Source: Leeuwenhoekiella polynyae | GTDB lineage: Bacteria > Bacteroidota > Bacteroidia > Flavobacteriales > Flavobacteriaceae | DNA: 64,000 bases | Assembly: GCF_004104075.1 (NCBI RefSeq) | Contig: NZ_QOVK01000020.1 | Span: 1 to 64,000 of the forward strand | Reading direction: 5' to 3' | Shown here: one piece after another, positions 27,601-34,969 of the stretch | Layout of the letters: every line of letters begins with the position of its first letter | Position numbering within the stretch: position 1 is the stretch's first letter | The notes under the pieces: model-generated | Told to the model about the DNA's origin: nothing | Seen by the model: only the letters and a program-made list of their open reading frames with translations | Database searches by the model: none | Program-made: the position numbers and the translations under genes

Positions 27601-28251
27601 TTATTTGTATACCGTTGGGCCGGTCTGGATGAAACAGGTCAATCTCAAATTTATACAGAAGAAGGAGAAATTATTGCGCCTTCACAAAGTGCAATGGATC
27701 TTGAACCTGAAGACTTAAAATATGTGGGTCGTACAACACCCAAATATTTTGGAGGTTTTGTGAACTCGTTGCGTTACAAGAATTTAAAATTAACCACAAG
27801 GATCACCTATGAGTTTGGTCATAAAGTCTTGAAGAATGACATACAAACGTCATTTTATCCAACGAGCAGTTATTTTTCAGGCTTCTTGGGGACCAGTAAA
27901 ACCTTGGTAAACAGATGGCAAAATCCAGGCGATGAAAACAGTACGAATGTTCCCGGTATTGTTGGGAGTAGTTTTAATAGTGTACAACGCTATGCGTATT
28001 CAGATTTAAATGTATTAAGTGGAGATAACATCAGGCTTAACCAGATTTCGCTTAGTTATACCCTGCCTAACAGCGTGGTTTCTAAGACCAACTTTTTAAG
28101 ATCAATGTCTTTGTCGATATCGGCTAACAATTTAGGGCCAATCTGGGTAAAAAATGACGAGGGGATCGATCCGCAATATGTTTTTGCAGGAACGTATAAT
28201 TCCCTGGCTCCTTCAGAGAATTACTCCCTCAGTGTTAACCTTTCTTTTTAA
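24661..28251 (+). CDS. SusC/RagA TonB-dependent transporter with N-terminal STN signalling domain
   Basis: The protein has 1196 residues. A long N-terminus with a signal peptide (about 15-43) is followed by an STN domain (FSIDEIFTLIKEQTDYNF), then a carboxypeptidase-like beta domain (GIVTDENKVPLLGVTVYI), a TonB plug (VVSTGYQKLKKSSATGAYE, then SFLKDAAAASIWGSRAANGV) and a 22-strand barrel ending NYSLSVNLSF. The STN domain links it to the FecR/FecI pair encoded just upstream, so substrate binding would switch on its own operon. With the downstream SusD it forms a lidded importer in the outer membrane. The metalloprotease after it points to peptides as substrate. Confidence 0.94.
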   Translation: MEINLESTLPIRSKALLLLLMRTFILLFCSTVFSFNTGSVFSQNSKIQILENNEFSIDEIFTLIKEQTDYNFIYQEDIFKDQPKVALKKGIIQAGNLLKKSLNPNFSFSFSKDTRTISIRKKTPTAIQSQLIQGIVTDENKVPLLGVTVYIKNTGRGITTDEDGRYKIYASEGEIVVFQYVGYKTQEIEVTEKAEMNISLQLDLNSLEEVTVVSTGYQKLKKSSATGAYEIITARDIQENPSINIMERLQGIVPGVRFDVANNSISIRGTNTFYGNNAPLIVIDGFPAIDQNLANAPGTALTGTSGETNNSILSTFNMNDIESISFLKDAAAASIWGSRAANGVIVIETKRGRKNSKPIFNLSSITSISAASDLTELNAMNSSEYIDFEQELFDKNFLTDPFSYWRYQNGSEATNTMFLAQNGTITEAERDARLEQLRNQSNVGQINEHLLRAQVTNQYNLSVSGGGDRSSYFVSGNYSKDTPVFRGNESEQYSVTANVSSDILNDRVTFNLGVNHTYSKRKVNSAAIQALTPGQFGLRPYDLLIDEDGNHINRAISFTPDVTDDYESQGYLPWRYNAIDDLSLSNTGYNKGATRVNSKINAKLTSWANLAVSGSWQRGTNEKVDYKDVASYNVRNLINIGTTVNPDNGQLIYGVPMGGVIQLGNTVSEDYSFRGQLDINKDWNDIHHFDFIAGTERRESKAEGYNHTRYGYDKDASTTATVNPTTPYQTIYGYGMTLGNTDGALFKTRRRYLSYYSNANYSFLSTYTVSGSIRYDDANIVGVSRRDRAIPLWSAGAKWNAKNENFLIEKEWLSSLNLRLTYGSGGSVPTSGSSVSTIALGGSDYLSGLPYGYISSPGNQKLGWETTKIVNAGLDIGFFNQRIGLIVDVYKKWSEGILVSVPYNATYGWTTLYYNTGNLESKGYEVDLNVYPVRNEDWTLHNSFNISYNTNEVTDNRFPNNTNSPNMGATRIITGYPVDNLFVYRWAGLDETGQSQIYTEEGEIIAPSQSAMDLEPEDLKYVGRTTPKYFGGFVNSLRYKNLKLTTRITYEFGHKVLKNDIQTSFYPTSSYFSGFLGTSKTLVNRWQNPGDENSTNVPGIVGSSFNSVQRYAYSDLNVLSGDNIRLNQISLSYTLPNSVVSKTNFLRSMSLSISANNLGPIWVKNDEGIDPQYVFAGTYNSLAPSENYSLSVNLSF

Positions 28252-28263
28252 ATATAGAAGATC

Positions 28264-29616
28264 ATGAAAAAAAGTATACTATATATCCTATTACTAGTTG
28301 GTTCATTCATCAGTTTTAAATGCCAGGAGTATGTTGAAATAGATCAACCTATGCAAAGAACGCTAACCTACACAGGCGATTACCAGTATTTATTAAACTA
28401 TGTGTCCCGTTTGGAAAAATCTTATTTTTATCCGGAACTGGCCTCAGATGATATAGAGATAACCGATGAAACATTTGCAAATAATGTAACAGAAAAAAAT
28501 GCTAATGTGTATATCTGGGCCGAAAATATCTACGGAGATTCTGAAGATACCGACTGGAATACACTTTACCAGCAAATCTATACCGCTAACGAAGTTATAA
28601 ACGGTGTTCTGGAAAGTGAAGGCGGCACAGAAGCTGAAAAAGAAGAGGCCTTAGCTCAGGCAAAGGTTCATCGTGCATTTGCATACTTCTCTTTAGTGAA
28701 CGTATATGCCAAACAATATGATGCTGCTACGGCAAGTACAGATTTAGGAGTTCCCCTTTTATTGACTCCTGATCTATTTGTTGCTCTAGAACGTGCAAGT
28801 GTAGCCCGTGTTTATGAGCAGATTATAACAGATCTTGAAGAAGCGGTAGATTTTCTTCCAGAAACCCAGAAAAATAGTTTTTTACCCTCAAGCACAGGAG
28901 CTATTGCGTTATTGGCACGAGTTCAATTACAAATAGGGGATTATGAAAAAGCGCTTAGTCTGGCAGAAGAAGCTTTATCAAGACAAAGTGGTGTAAATAA
29001 TTTAGAAAATTATATCGAGACTCCTACTTCGTATCCGGGAAGATACGAAGACCAGGAAATCATCTTACTCAAAACGTTAGGGAATACGGTTTTAGATTTT
29101 CCTTTAAGCCAGGAATTACTTGATCTATTTGACGAAAAGGATTTAAGATACGAGTTATTTACAGCCCCGGGTACTAATTACCCATGGAGTCCTTTTGAAG
29201 GTAGAGGGTACTGGAAACCCAGATTGCGATCTCAGGGAATTTACATAGGGCCATCGGTTCCGGAAATGATGCTTATACAAGCAGAATGTCTTGCCAGAAC
29301 CAATAATCCTGATGAAGCGATAAGCGTTCTTAACACCTTAAGAAGTTATCGTTTTAAAGCAGCGGATTATCAAGAATTAGAAACCCAGGCTAATGTTCTT
29401 CAGGAAGTTCTTGATGAACGAAGAAGAGAAACCTTTGGTACAGGATTAAGATGGTTAGATCTAAAACGGCTTAACAAAGAACCTGAGTTTAAAACTATTA
29501 CCAGAACATTTAGAGGAGACACGTACACGTTAGAGCCCAATAGTAATGCATATGTCTTCCAGATCAATCCGATCTACATTCAGAAAAATCCTGAAATCGA
29601 AAGTAACCCAAGGTAA
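28264..29616 (+). CDS. SusD/RagB-family surface lipoprotein
   Basis: The 450-residue protein starts with a lipoprotein signal (ILLLVGSFISFKC, Cys20). SusD features include a TPR-like helical scaffold (AKVHRAFAYFSLVNVYAKQY), SSTGAIALLARVQLQIGDYEKAL, and the C-terminal LDERRRETFGTGLRWLDLKRLN typical of the RagB/SusD family. It is the substrate-binding lid of the STN-SusC transporter, whose stop is 12 bp upstream. Confidence 0.92.
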   Translation: MKKSILYILLLVGSFISFKCQEYVEIDQPMQRTLTYTGDYQYLLNYVSRLEKSYFYPELASDDIEITDETFANNVTEKNANVYIWAENIYGDSEDTDWNTLYQQIYTANEVINGVLESEGGTEAEKEEALAQAKVHRAFAYFSLVNVYAKQYDAATASTDLGVPLLLTPDLFVALERASVARVYEQIITDLEEAVDFLPETQKNSFLPSSTGAIALLARVQLQIGDYEKALSLAEEALSRQSGVNNLENYIETPTSYPGRYEDQEIILLKTLGNTVLDFPLSQELLDLFDEKDLRYELFTAPGTNYPWSPFEGRGYWKPRLRSQGIYIGPSVPEMMLIQAECLARTNNPDEAISVLNTLRSYRFKAADYQELETQANVLQEVLDERRRETFGTGLRWLDLKRLNKEPEFKTITRTFRGDTYTLEPNSNAYVFQINPIYIQKNPEIESNPR

Positions 29617-29634
29617 TATCACAAAAAATAATAG

Positions 29635-32148
29635 ATGATTAATTTAAAAAAGTTATTGATAGCCGCCATTTTTGTCGGTAGTCAAAGTTTCGTTTTTGCT
29701 CAGCAGCATAAAAACGAAGAAAAGAATAAAACAGAACAAAAAGATTCTACTTCTAATGCTCAAAAAGAGGAAAAAGTTAAGCTAAAAAAGTATGAGGATG
29801 TTATAAAGCCAGAAATGATTAAGTATGAGGGGTTTATAACAACGTATACAGATACTACGGATTTTAAATTCTTTATGGAAATCCCGCAAGATGTTTTCAA
29901 TAAAGACATTTTGGTAGTAAACCGTATAGCCAAAGCATCAACCGACATGAGAAATGGGTCTTTTGGTCTTGTTGGTGATAAAATAGGAGAAGCTGTATAT
30001 AAATTTCAAGAAGGCCCGCGAAAGAAATTATTCCTGAGGCGGATCTCTTTTACAGAATATGCTAAAGACAGCACACAAACCCTGTATGAGGGCATCAAAT
30101 TAAACAACGTACAGGCTATTGCTGAAGCTTTTCCTATAGAAGCCTATAATAAAGACTCTACCGCGGTAGTTATCGATGTTACTAATTTTTTAGATAGCGA
30201 CAATGATATTCTTTATTTCGCCAATCAAATGATGAAAGATCGATCTGGGGTCGCCGCCCAGCAAAACGATAAAAGTTATGTGAAGTATATGCGATCTTAT
30301 GATAACAATTTAGAAATAAGAGCGGTTAAAACCTATGCGAAAGGAAAAAATCCTTCGGCACCTAATTATACCTTAGAATTGAATTCATCTTTTATTCTAT
30401 TACCAGAAAAATCTATGCAGCCACGATTGGTAGATGAGCGCGTAGGTTATTTTAGCGTAGGCCACAGAGACTTTAATACCAATCCGCAAGGCGTTACGGC
30501 CAAGATGATGGTGAAGCGTTGGCGCTTAGAACCAAAACCTGAAGATGAAGAAAAATACCTAAGAGGAGAATTGGTGGAACCTCAAAAACCAATCGTATTT
30601 TATATCGATCCCGCAACTCCAGAGAAATGGGTGCCTTATTTAATTCAGGGAGTTAATGATTGGCAGGAAGCTTTCGAAAAAGCGGGCTTTAAAAATGCGA
30701 TTTTCGGCAAAAGAGCACCCACCAAAAAAGCAGATAGCACGTGGAGTTTAGAGAATGCAAATTACTCGGCTATTATCTACAGACCTTCTGAAATCGCTAA
30801 TGCAATGGGACCCAGTATTTCTGATCCTAGAAGTGGAGAGATTATAGAAAGTCATGTATTCTGGTTTCATAACGTAATGAAAGTGCTTAAAGAATGGTAC
30901 ATGATTCAGGCAGGAGCCATCGATCCTAGAGCCAGAAAACCAGAATTAGACGACGAATTAATGGGAGAGCTTATTCGCTTTGTTTCTTCTCACGAAATTG
31001 GTCATGCCATAGGGTTATTACACAATTTTGGTTCGAGTTCTACTGTACCTGTCGAGAAACTTAGAGATAAGGAATGGGTAGAAAAAAATGGGCATACACC
31101 ATCGATTATGGATTATGCGAGGTTCAATTACGTAGCACAACCCGAAGATAATATTGGTTCTGCAGGTATCTATCCCAAAATCAACGATTACGATAAGTGG
31201 GCTATTAGCTGGGGGTATCGTTGGCATCCGGAATTTGAGGACGAATTTGAAGAACAAAAAGCCTTAACTAAAATAGTTACCGATAGCTTAGCCGCAAATC
31301 ACCGACTCTGGTTTGGGACAGAAGTTGAACCTTTTGATCCTAGAAGCCAAAATGAAGATTTAGGAGATGATGCCGTACTGGCCGGCACCTATGGTATCAA
31401 AAATTTAAAAAGGATTGTACCGCACTTAATAGCATGGAATAGTGTTGAATACAAAGGCTACGATGCAGTTAAGGATGCTTTGGGAGCTGTTTTTGCTCAG
31501 TATAACAGATATCTAGGTCATGCCTTAAAGAATATTGGTGGGGTGTATAACGATGTACATTTAGCTTCAGATGATTCTCCTATTTACCAGCCTGTAGAAA
31601 AAGAAAGGCAGCAAAGAGCTTTTCAATTTATTTCAGATCAATTATTTGATACCCCTTACTGGCTAAATGAAAAATCGATTTTCAATAAATTAGATTTTTC
31701 ATTTGGAATAGAATTGAGCGAGATTCAAAAAATGAACATAGAAAGATTGATTACTAGGGTGAGAATGAGTAATCTCCTTAATGCTCAATATGAACACGAA
31801 GAGGATGCGTATACGCTTCAAAATCTATTTGACGATTTAAACCAATCGATTTTTAGAGAATTGCATGAAAAAGAATCTGTTGATTTCTACCGAAGAAATC
31901 TTCAGAAGATTTATGTAAACAGACTCTTACAACAAATAGCCTTAGAAGAACCACTAAACCTGATTACTAGCAACTTTCAGTACACCACCATAAATTCAGA
32001 TATTCAAACCCTTATCCTGAATGAACTGAGAAAGCAAAAAGAATTGTTTGAAAAATTAAGCAAAAGCTCCCGGTTAGACGAAACCACAAAAACGCATTTA
32101 ACAGAGCTTGCAAAAAGAATTGAAAAGCAACTTGATTTAGACAGTTAA
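29635..32148 (+). CDS. Exported zinc metalloprotease (DUF5117/DUF5118 family)
   Basis: The protein has 837 residues with a signal peptide (LLIAAIFVGSQSFVFAQ) and a charged linker. A DUF5118-like segment (KYEDVIKPEMIKYEGFITTY) and a DUF5117 region (FLDSDNDILYFANQ and following) precede the catalytic metzincin-like site HEIGHAIGLLH, with His453, Glu454, His457 and His463 as likely zinc ligands and base. SIMDYARFNY downstream is the expected Met-turn. It starts 18 bp after the SusD gene and a terminator follows, so it closes the operon. It probably cuts proteins or peptides in the periplasm or at the surface to feed the transporter. Confidence 0.92.
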   Translation: MINLKKLLIAAIFVGSQSFVFAQQHKNEEKNKTEQKDSTSNAQKEEKVKLKKYEDVIKPEMIKYEGFITTYTDTTDFKFFMEIPQDVFNKDILVVNRIAKASTDMRNGSFGLVGDKIGEAVYKFQEGPRKKLFLRRISFTEYAKDSTQTLYEGIKLNNVQAIAEAFPIEAYNKDSTAVVIDVTNFLDSDNDILYFANQMMKDRSGVAAQQNDKSYVKYMRSYDNNLEIRAVKTYAKGKNPSAPNYTLELNSSFILLPEKSMQPRLVDERVGYFSVGHRDFNTNPQGVTAKMMVKRWRLEPKPEDEEKYLRGELVEPQKPIVFYIDPATPEKWVPYLIQGVNDWQEAFEKAGFKNAIFGKRAPTKKADSTWSLENANYSAIIYRPSEIANAMGPSISDPRSGEIIESHVFWFHNVMKVLKEWYMIQAGAIDPRARKPELDDELMGELIRFVSSHEIGHAIGLLHNFGSSSTVPVEKLRDKEWVEKNGHTPSIMDYARFNYVAQPEDNIGSAGIYPKINDYDKWAISWGYRWHPEFEDEFEEQKALTKIVTDSLAANHRLWFGTEVEPFDPRSQNEDLGDDAVLAGTYGIKNLKRIVPHLIAWNSVEYKGYDAVKDALGAVFAQYNRYLGHALKNIGGVYNDVHLASDDSPIYQPVEKERQQRAFQFISDQLFDTPYWLNEKSIFNKLDFSFGIELSEIQKMNIERLITRVRMSNLLNAQYEHEEDAYTLQNLFDDLNQSIFRELHEKESVDFYRRNLQKIYVNRLLQQIALEEPLNLITSNFQYTTINSDIQTLILNELRKQKELFEKLSKSSRLDETTKTHLTELAKRIEKQLDLDS

Positions 32149-32169
32149 GTTTGATGTTAGCCAAGTGAA

Positions 32170-32200
32170 AACTCGGGAGCCAAAAGCTCTCGAGTTTTTT
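32170..32200 (+). terminator. Rho-independent terminator of the SusCD-protease operon
   Basis: The arms AACTCGGGAGC and GCTCTCGAGTT (one mismatch) enclose CAAAA and are followed by a T tract. It starts 22 bp after the protease stop. Confidence 0.85.
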
Positions 32201-32368
32201 GCTTTAAAGCTATTATTATAAATAGCCAGCCCTAAAACACTAAAACTACACGGGTACGATCAATCCTAAGGTTGATAAACCGCTATAAGAGATCACCAAT
32301 AATAAGTCATAGTTCACTTACATAAGAGCACAGTCGAAGGCTGGACCCTGCCAACCGACCTTAAGCCA

Positions 32369-32400
32369 TTTACGAGCTCTCGTAAAATAATATAGTGAGC
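32369..32400. repeat. Interspersed intergenic repeat, copy D
   Basis: It reads TTTACGAGCTCTCGTAAAATA, split here as TTTACGAGCTC and TCGTAAAATA, then GTGAGCTAAAAA. The first part is itself an inverted repeat (TTTACGAG and CTCGTAAA). Confidence 0.5.
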
Positions 32401-32444
32401 TAAAAAGGAACAGAACATCGAAGAGAAACTAGAATCTGATGCGA

Positions 32445-32463
32445 TGCTGAAACAAGTTCAGCA
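32445..32463. repeat. Hairpin-forming repeat TGCTGAAACAAGTTCAGCA
   Basis: Seven-base perfect arms TGCTGAA and TTCAGCA enclose ACAAG, and TGACG follows. The form resembles extragenic palindromes dispersed in bacterial chromosomes; no T tract follows, so it is not an obvious terminator. Confidence 0.55.
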
Positions 32464-32857
32464 TGACGTGTTTTTTGAAGCGTTTCTCCTAATCCTCAGC
32501 CCTGCTGCATCTCGCTTCTCGACTGTATTTCGACGGCGCTCAGTTTGGCACGTTCGAAGCGACAGTCGTACTAACCCGGAAGATTAAATAAATTACATCC
32601 CTTTGCTTTAGAATAAGCATTTAAGCCTTTTTTTAGTACCTATCCAAAAGGTGTATTTTCTTTTCTGCATCCGACGACCGTAGGGAGAGGAATGCACTGT
32701 TCTAGAGAACCTAAAGCCTTTAATGACGTAGGAGTCTGTTGCGTAAAGAAAATGAACAGAGCATACTATAGAAACTAAAAGCTTCTTGCGATGCTATATT
32801 AAAATGAGCTTGACGCTATTAACAAAAAATCTTAAGAGGTAAAGCATTACCTGAAAT

Positions 32858-33397
32858 TTAGTATAGGTTTATTAAAAAGGTCTTGCAGATCCGTTCGTGC
32901 AAATTGTTATCACTCCTTTTGGTGTAGTGTTTAACCTCTTTACCCAGCTTATTATAAAAATTAAAAGATTTGGGGTGACTGCTGCTAATTAGCATTTTAG
33001 CGTAGTCTTTAGAGCGGTAGTAAGGGAAAATAATAGTGTTAAGCCAATAGCTTCCATGCCCCATTCCTTTTTCTACGATATGGAAGTATTTGAGCAATAC
33101 GGTCTCCTTTAGATCGGCTTGGCCTTCTACACCAAGCTTTTCCAATTCACCCCCTACAACCGTTAAAACACCGATGATGGAGCCCTTTCTTTCCAGAGTA
33201 TGTATATCAAACCAAACACCTGCTGTCTGCTTTAAGTTTTCTATGTAATTTACGGCATGATAAAGCTCATTATAATCATCCCAATTGTTTTCGAGTTTCC
33301 AGGAAACATAGTTGCTTATCGGGGAGAATAATGGGCTGCTAAAGGATTGATGCAGTATGAATTTTAAATCGTTTTTACCGGTTCCAAGTACGTTCAT
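32858..33397 (-). CDS. GNAT-like acetyltransferase, duplicate copy 2
   Basis: The protein has 179 residues and is nearly identical to the product of 21649-22185: Ile to Val and Glu to Gln in the LGxEGxADL segment, Ser to Arg in YYxSKD, and one added C-terminal Tyr because the stop codon context differs. The fold is GNAT-like as argued for copy 1. Most of the DNA differences leave the protein unchanged, which suggests both copies are under purifying selection or were made very recently. It is transcribed leftwards, towards the protease operon. Confidence 0.65.
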   Translation of the reverse strand: MNVLGTGKNDLKFILHQSFSSPLFSPISNYVSWKLENNWDDYNELYHAVNYIENLKQTAGVWFDIHTLERKGSIIGVLTVVGGELEKLGVEGQADLKETVLLKYFHIVEKGMGHGSYWLNTIIFPYYRSKDYAKMLISSSHPKSFNFYNKLGKEVKHYTKRSDNNLHERICKTFLINLY

Positions 33398-33443
33398 AAA
33401 GTCATAAACTATTAAGGTTTAAAGATAGGGAGATTAAAAAATG
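32862..33443. repeat. 582-bp direct repeat, right copy
   Basis: This is the partner of 21650-22231. Homology begins at the last codons of the GNAT-like gene and ends about 45 bp before its start, just after a shared GATTAAAAAATG. Sequences outside these limits are unrelated. Confidence 0.9.
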
Positions 33444-33693
33444 GGTAAGAAGAGTATTGGCAGAACGTTGTTTAGGCTATATGTTTTTGATTTAAAAATA
33501 GTTATCCTTCCAAAAAGGTGTTGTTAGGGACTTTCTTAGGATCAGTACTGTACTAACAGCCCCGTGCAACCTGCATCTTCCTGACGCTTCTGAACTAAAA
33601 AAAGCAAGAAAGCAGAAGCCAATTCTCGTTCAATGTGTATTTTCGAACACGAATAAACAAGCAGATTGAAAAATCTGGTCAATCAACAGGCAA

Positions 33694-34224
33694 ATGAATC
33701 GACTTTCCTTCAAATTTACTACATTCATTTTTATGTTGATCGCGTATACGTCTTGCAGTTCGATAAAAACAGCACCTGCAGATATGCCTTCTCCTCCCCC
33801 TAAAGCAAGTAGTGTTTTTCCTAAACAAAAAGGATCCGTGAATGATTTTGAGAATATTCTTAGCGAATCAGAAGAAGCGGAACTCACCAGAAAAATTCAA
33901 GAACTTGAATCTGCAACTTCAGATCAAATAGTTGTTGTGACTTTAGTTTCGATAAAACCCTATTTAACTATTGAAAGTTATGCATTTGATTTAGCGAACG
34001 ACTGGGGAGTTGGAATGGAAGAAAAAGACAAGGGAATTGTAATTGCGCTGGGAAAAGAATTGAAACAGATTCGCATTGAAAACAGTATGGGGATCCAGCA
34101 ACGTTTAACCGACTCAGAAGCAAAACGCATTATCGAAGAACTCATGATTCCGGAGTTTAAACAAGAAAACTATTATAAAGCACTCCTTAAGGGAATTGAA
34201 GCCATTAGTCTGCAACTTAAATAA
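33694..34224 (+). CDS. TPM-domain lipoprotein (YgcG-like)
   Basis: The 176-residue protein has a lipoprotein signal with Cys21 (MLIAYTSCSS). A proline-rich spacer (PADMPSPPPKAS) leads to a TPM domain at about 50-172: VNDFENILSESEEAELTRKI, then SDQIVVVTLVSI, and NDWGVGMEEKDKGIVIALG. TPM domains occur in exported proteins of unclear role, with phosphatase activity reported for plant relatives. Unlike YgcG it lacks the C-terminal membrane segment. It stands alone between the GNAT copy and the second SusC gene. Confidence 0.85.
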   Translation: MNRLSFKFTTFIFMLIAYTSCSSIKTAPADMPSPPPKASSVFPKQKGSVNDFENILSESEEAELTRKIQELESATSDQIVVVTLVSIKPYLTIESYAFDLANDWGVGMEEKDKGIVIALGKELKQIRIENSMGIQQRLTDSEAKRIIEELMIPEFKQENYYKALLKGIEAISLQLK

Positions 34225-34969
34225 ATGCGTTGGGCAGTAAGCCGAAACTCATGCTACTGTATACGCCTTTTAGCAGTTGATACGTATCTCAAACTCTCAT
34301 CCATCTTATGAGTTTTTAAATTCAACAGTAGTCGCATGGATACCCAAAGGCTAAAATAAATTTTGATCCTTGGGTTGAGAGTAAGCGCAGACCGTTTTAA
34401 AGAACAGATGTGATACACACGCAGAGCTGATAATCCCGTTTACCCTTAAACTACTTTTTTCTTCAGTATGACAATCAACATATTGATGTGATGTTGAAAC
34501 TTCCAGCTCCTTAATGCTGCGGAAGGTATAATAGGTGCAGTATTACGACCTTCTTCTTCACCTGTAACTTCTCTTCTTAAAGCTTCTTGAGCAAGGGAGT
34601 ATCCCCAACTTTTAGAACATTCAGATTGGCTGTCAAGTAACTACTTTTCAGCAAAAACCTGTTAAAGTGTAAATCCTATTAAGGTAGGGTAATATCCTAT
34701 CAATAATAAGTGTATAATATACGTTTATTTGAAGAATGAAATCACCTATACAGTATTATGAAGAAAATTAAAGGGCTTATCCTTTGATTATAGGTCTTTG
34801 GAATTGGGTGATAACTAAAATTTGAGCTGTGCCATCTGCTACAATAGAGTCTCTGTAAAACCTATCATCCTTGGTGATTTTCTTTAAAAGCTATAATAAG
34901 ATTAAGACTAGAATTCCCAATATATCCAAATATAACTGTATGTCTAAACTTTAATAAACACAATAAAAT
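34225..34969. other. 745-bp intergenic region upstream of the second SusC gene
   Basis: I see no gene of useful length, no tRNA and no strong terminator. AT content rises towards the SusC start. Only very short reading frames occur, for example from an ATG near 34758. The region may hold the regulatory sequence of the SusC/SusD operon, but no motif is clear. Confidence 0.4.

Larger units (their letters stand above)
32201..32857. other. Intergenic region rich in short interspersed repeats
   Basis: This 657-bp region has no convincing gene. It holds repeat copy D (32369), a hairpin TGCTGAAACAAGTTCAGCA (32445-32463), a degenerate CTTCTCGACTG...GCGCTCAG element (32515-32541), and GGCACGTTCG, a word also present at 157-166. 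It looks like an accumulation of repeat fragments next to the right copy of the GNAT duplication. Confidence 0.5.

Noticed and set aside
21649-33397. The two GNAT-like genes as transposase or insertion-sequence copies
   Set aside because: The proteins lack DDE or HUH motifs, and the repeat ends show no terminal inverted repeats or target duplications; they look like duplicated ordinary genes.
33630-33887. 85-codon ORF on the - strand opposite the TPM gene
   Set aside because: It is antisense to a well-supported lipoprotein gene and has no signal or domain.
34225-34969. A possible small gene or RNA upstream of the second SusC gene
   Set aside because: Only very short frames and a weak AAAGGG...CCTTT hairpin were found; nothing supports a feature.
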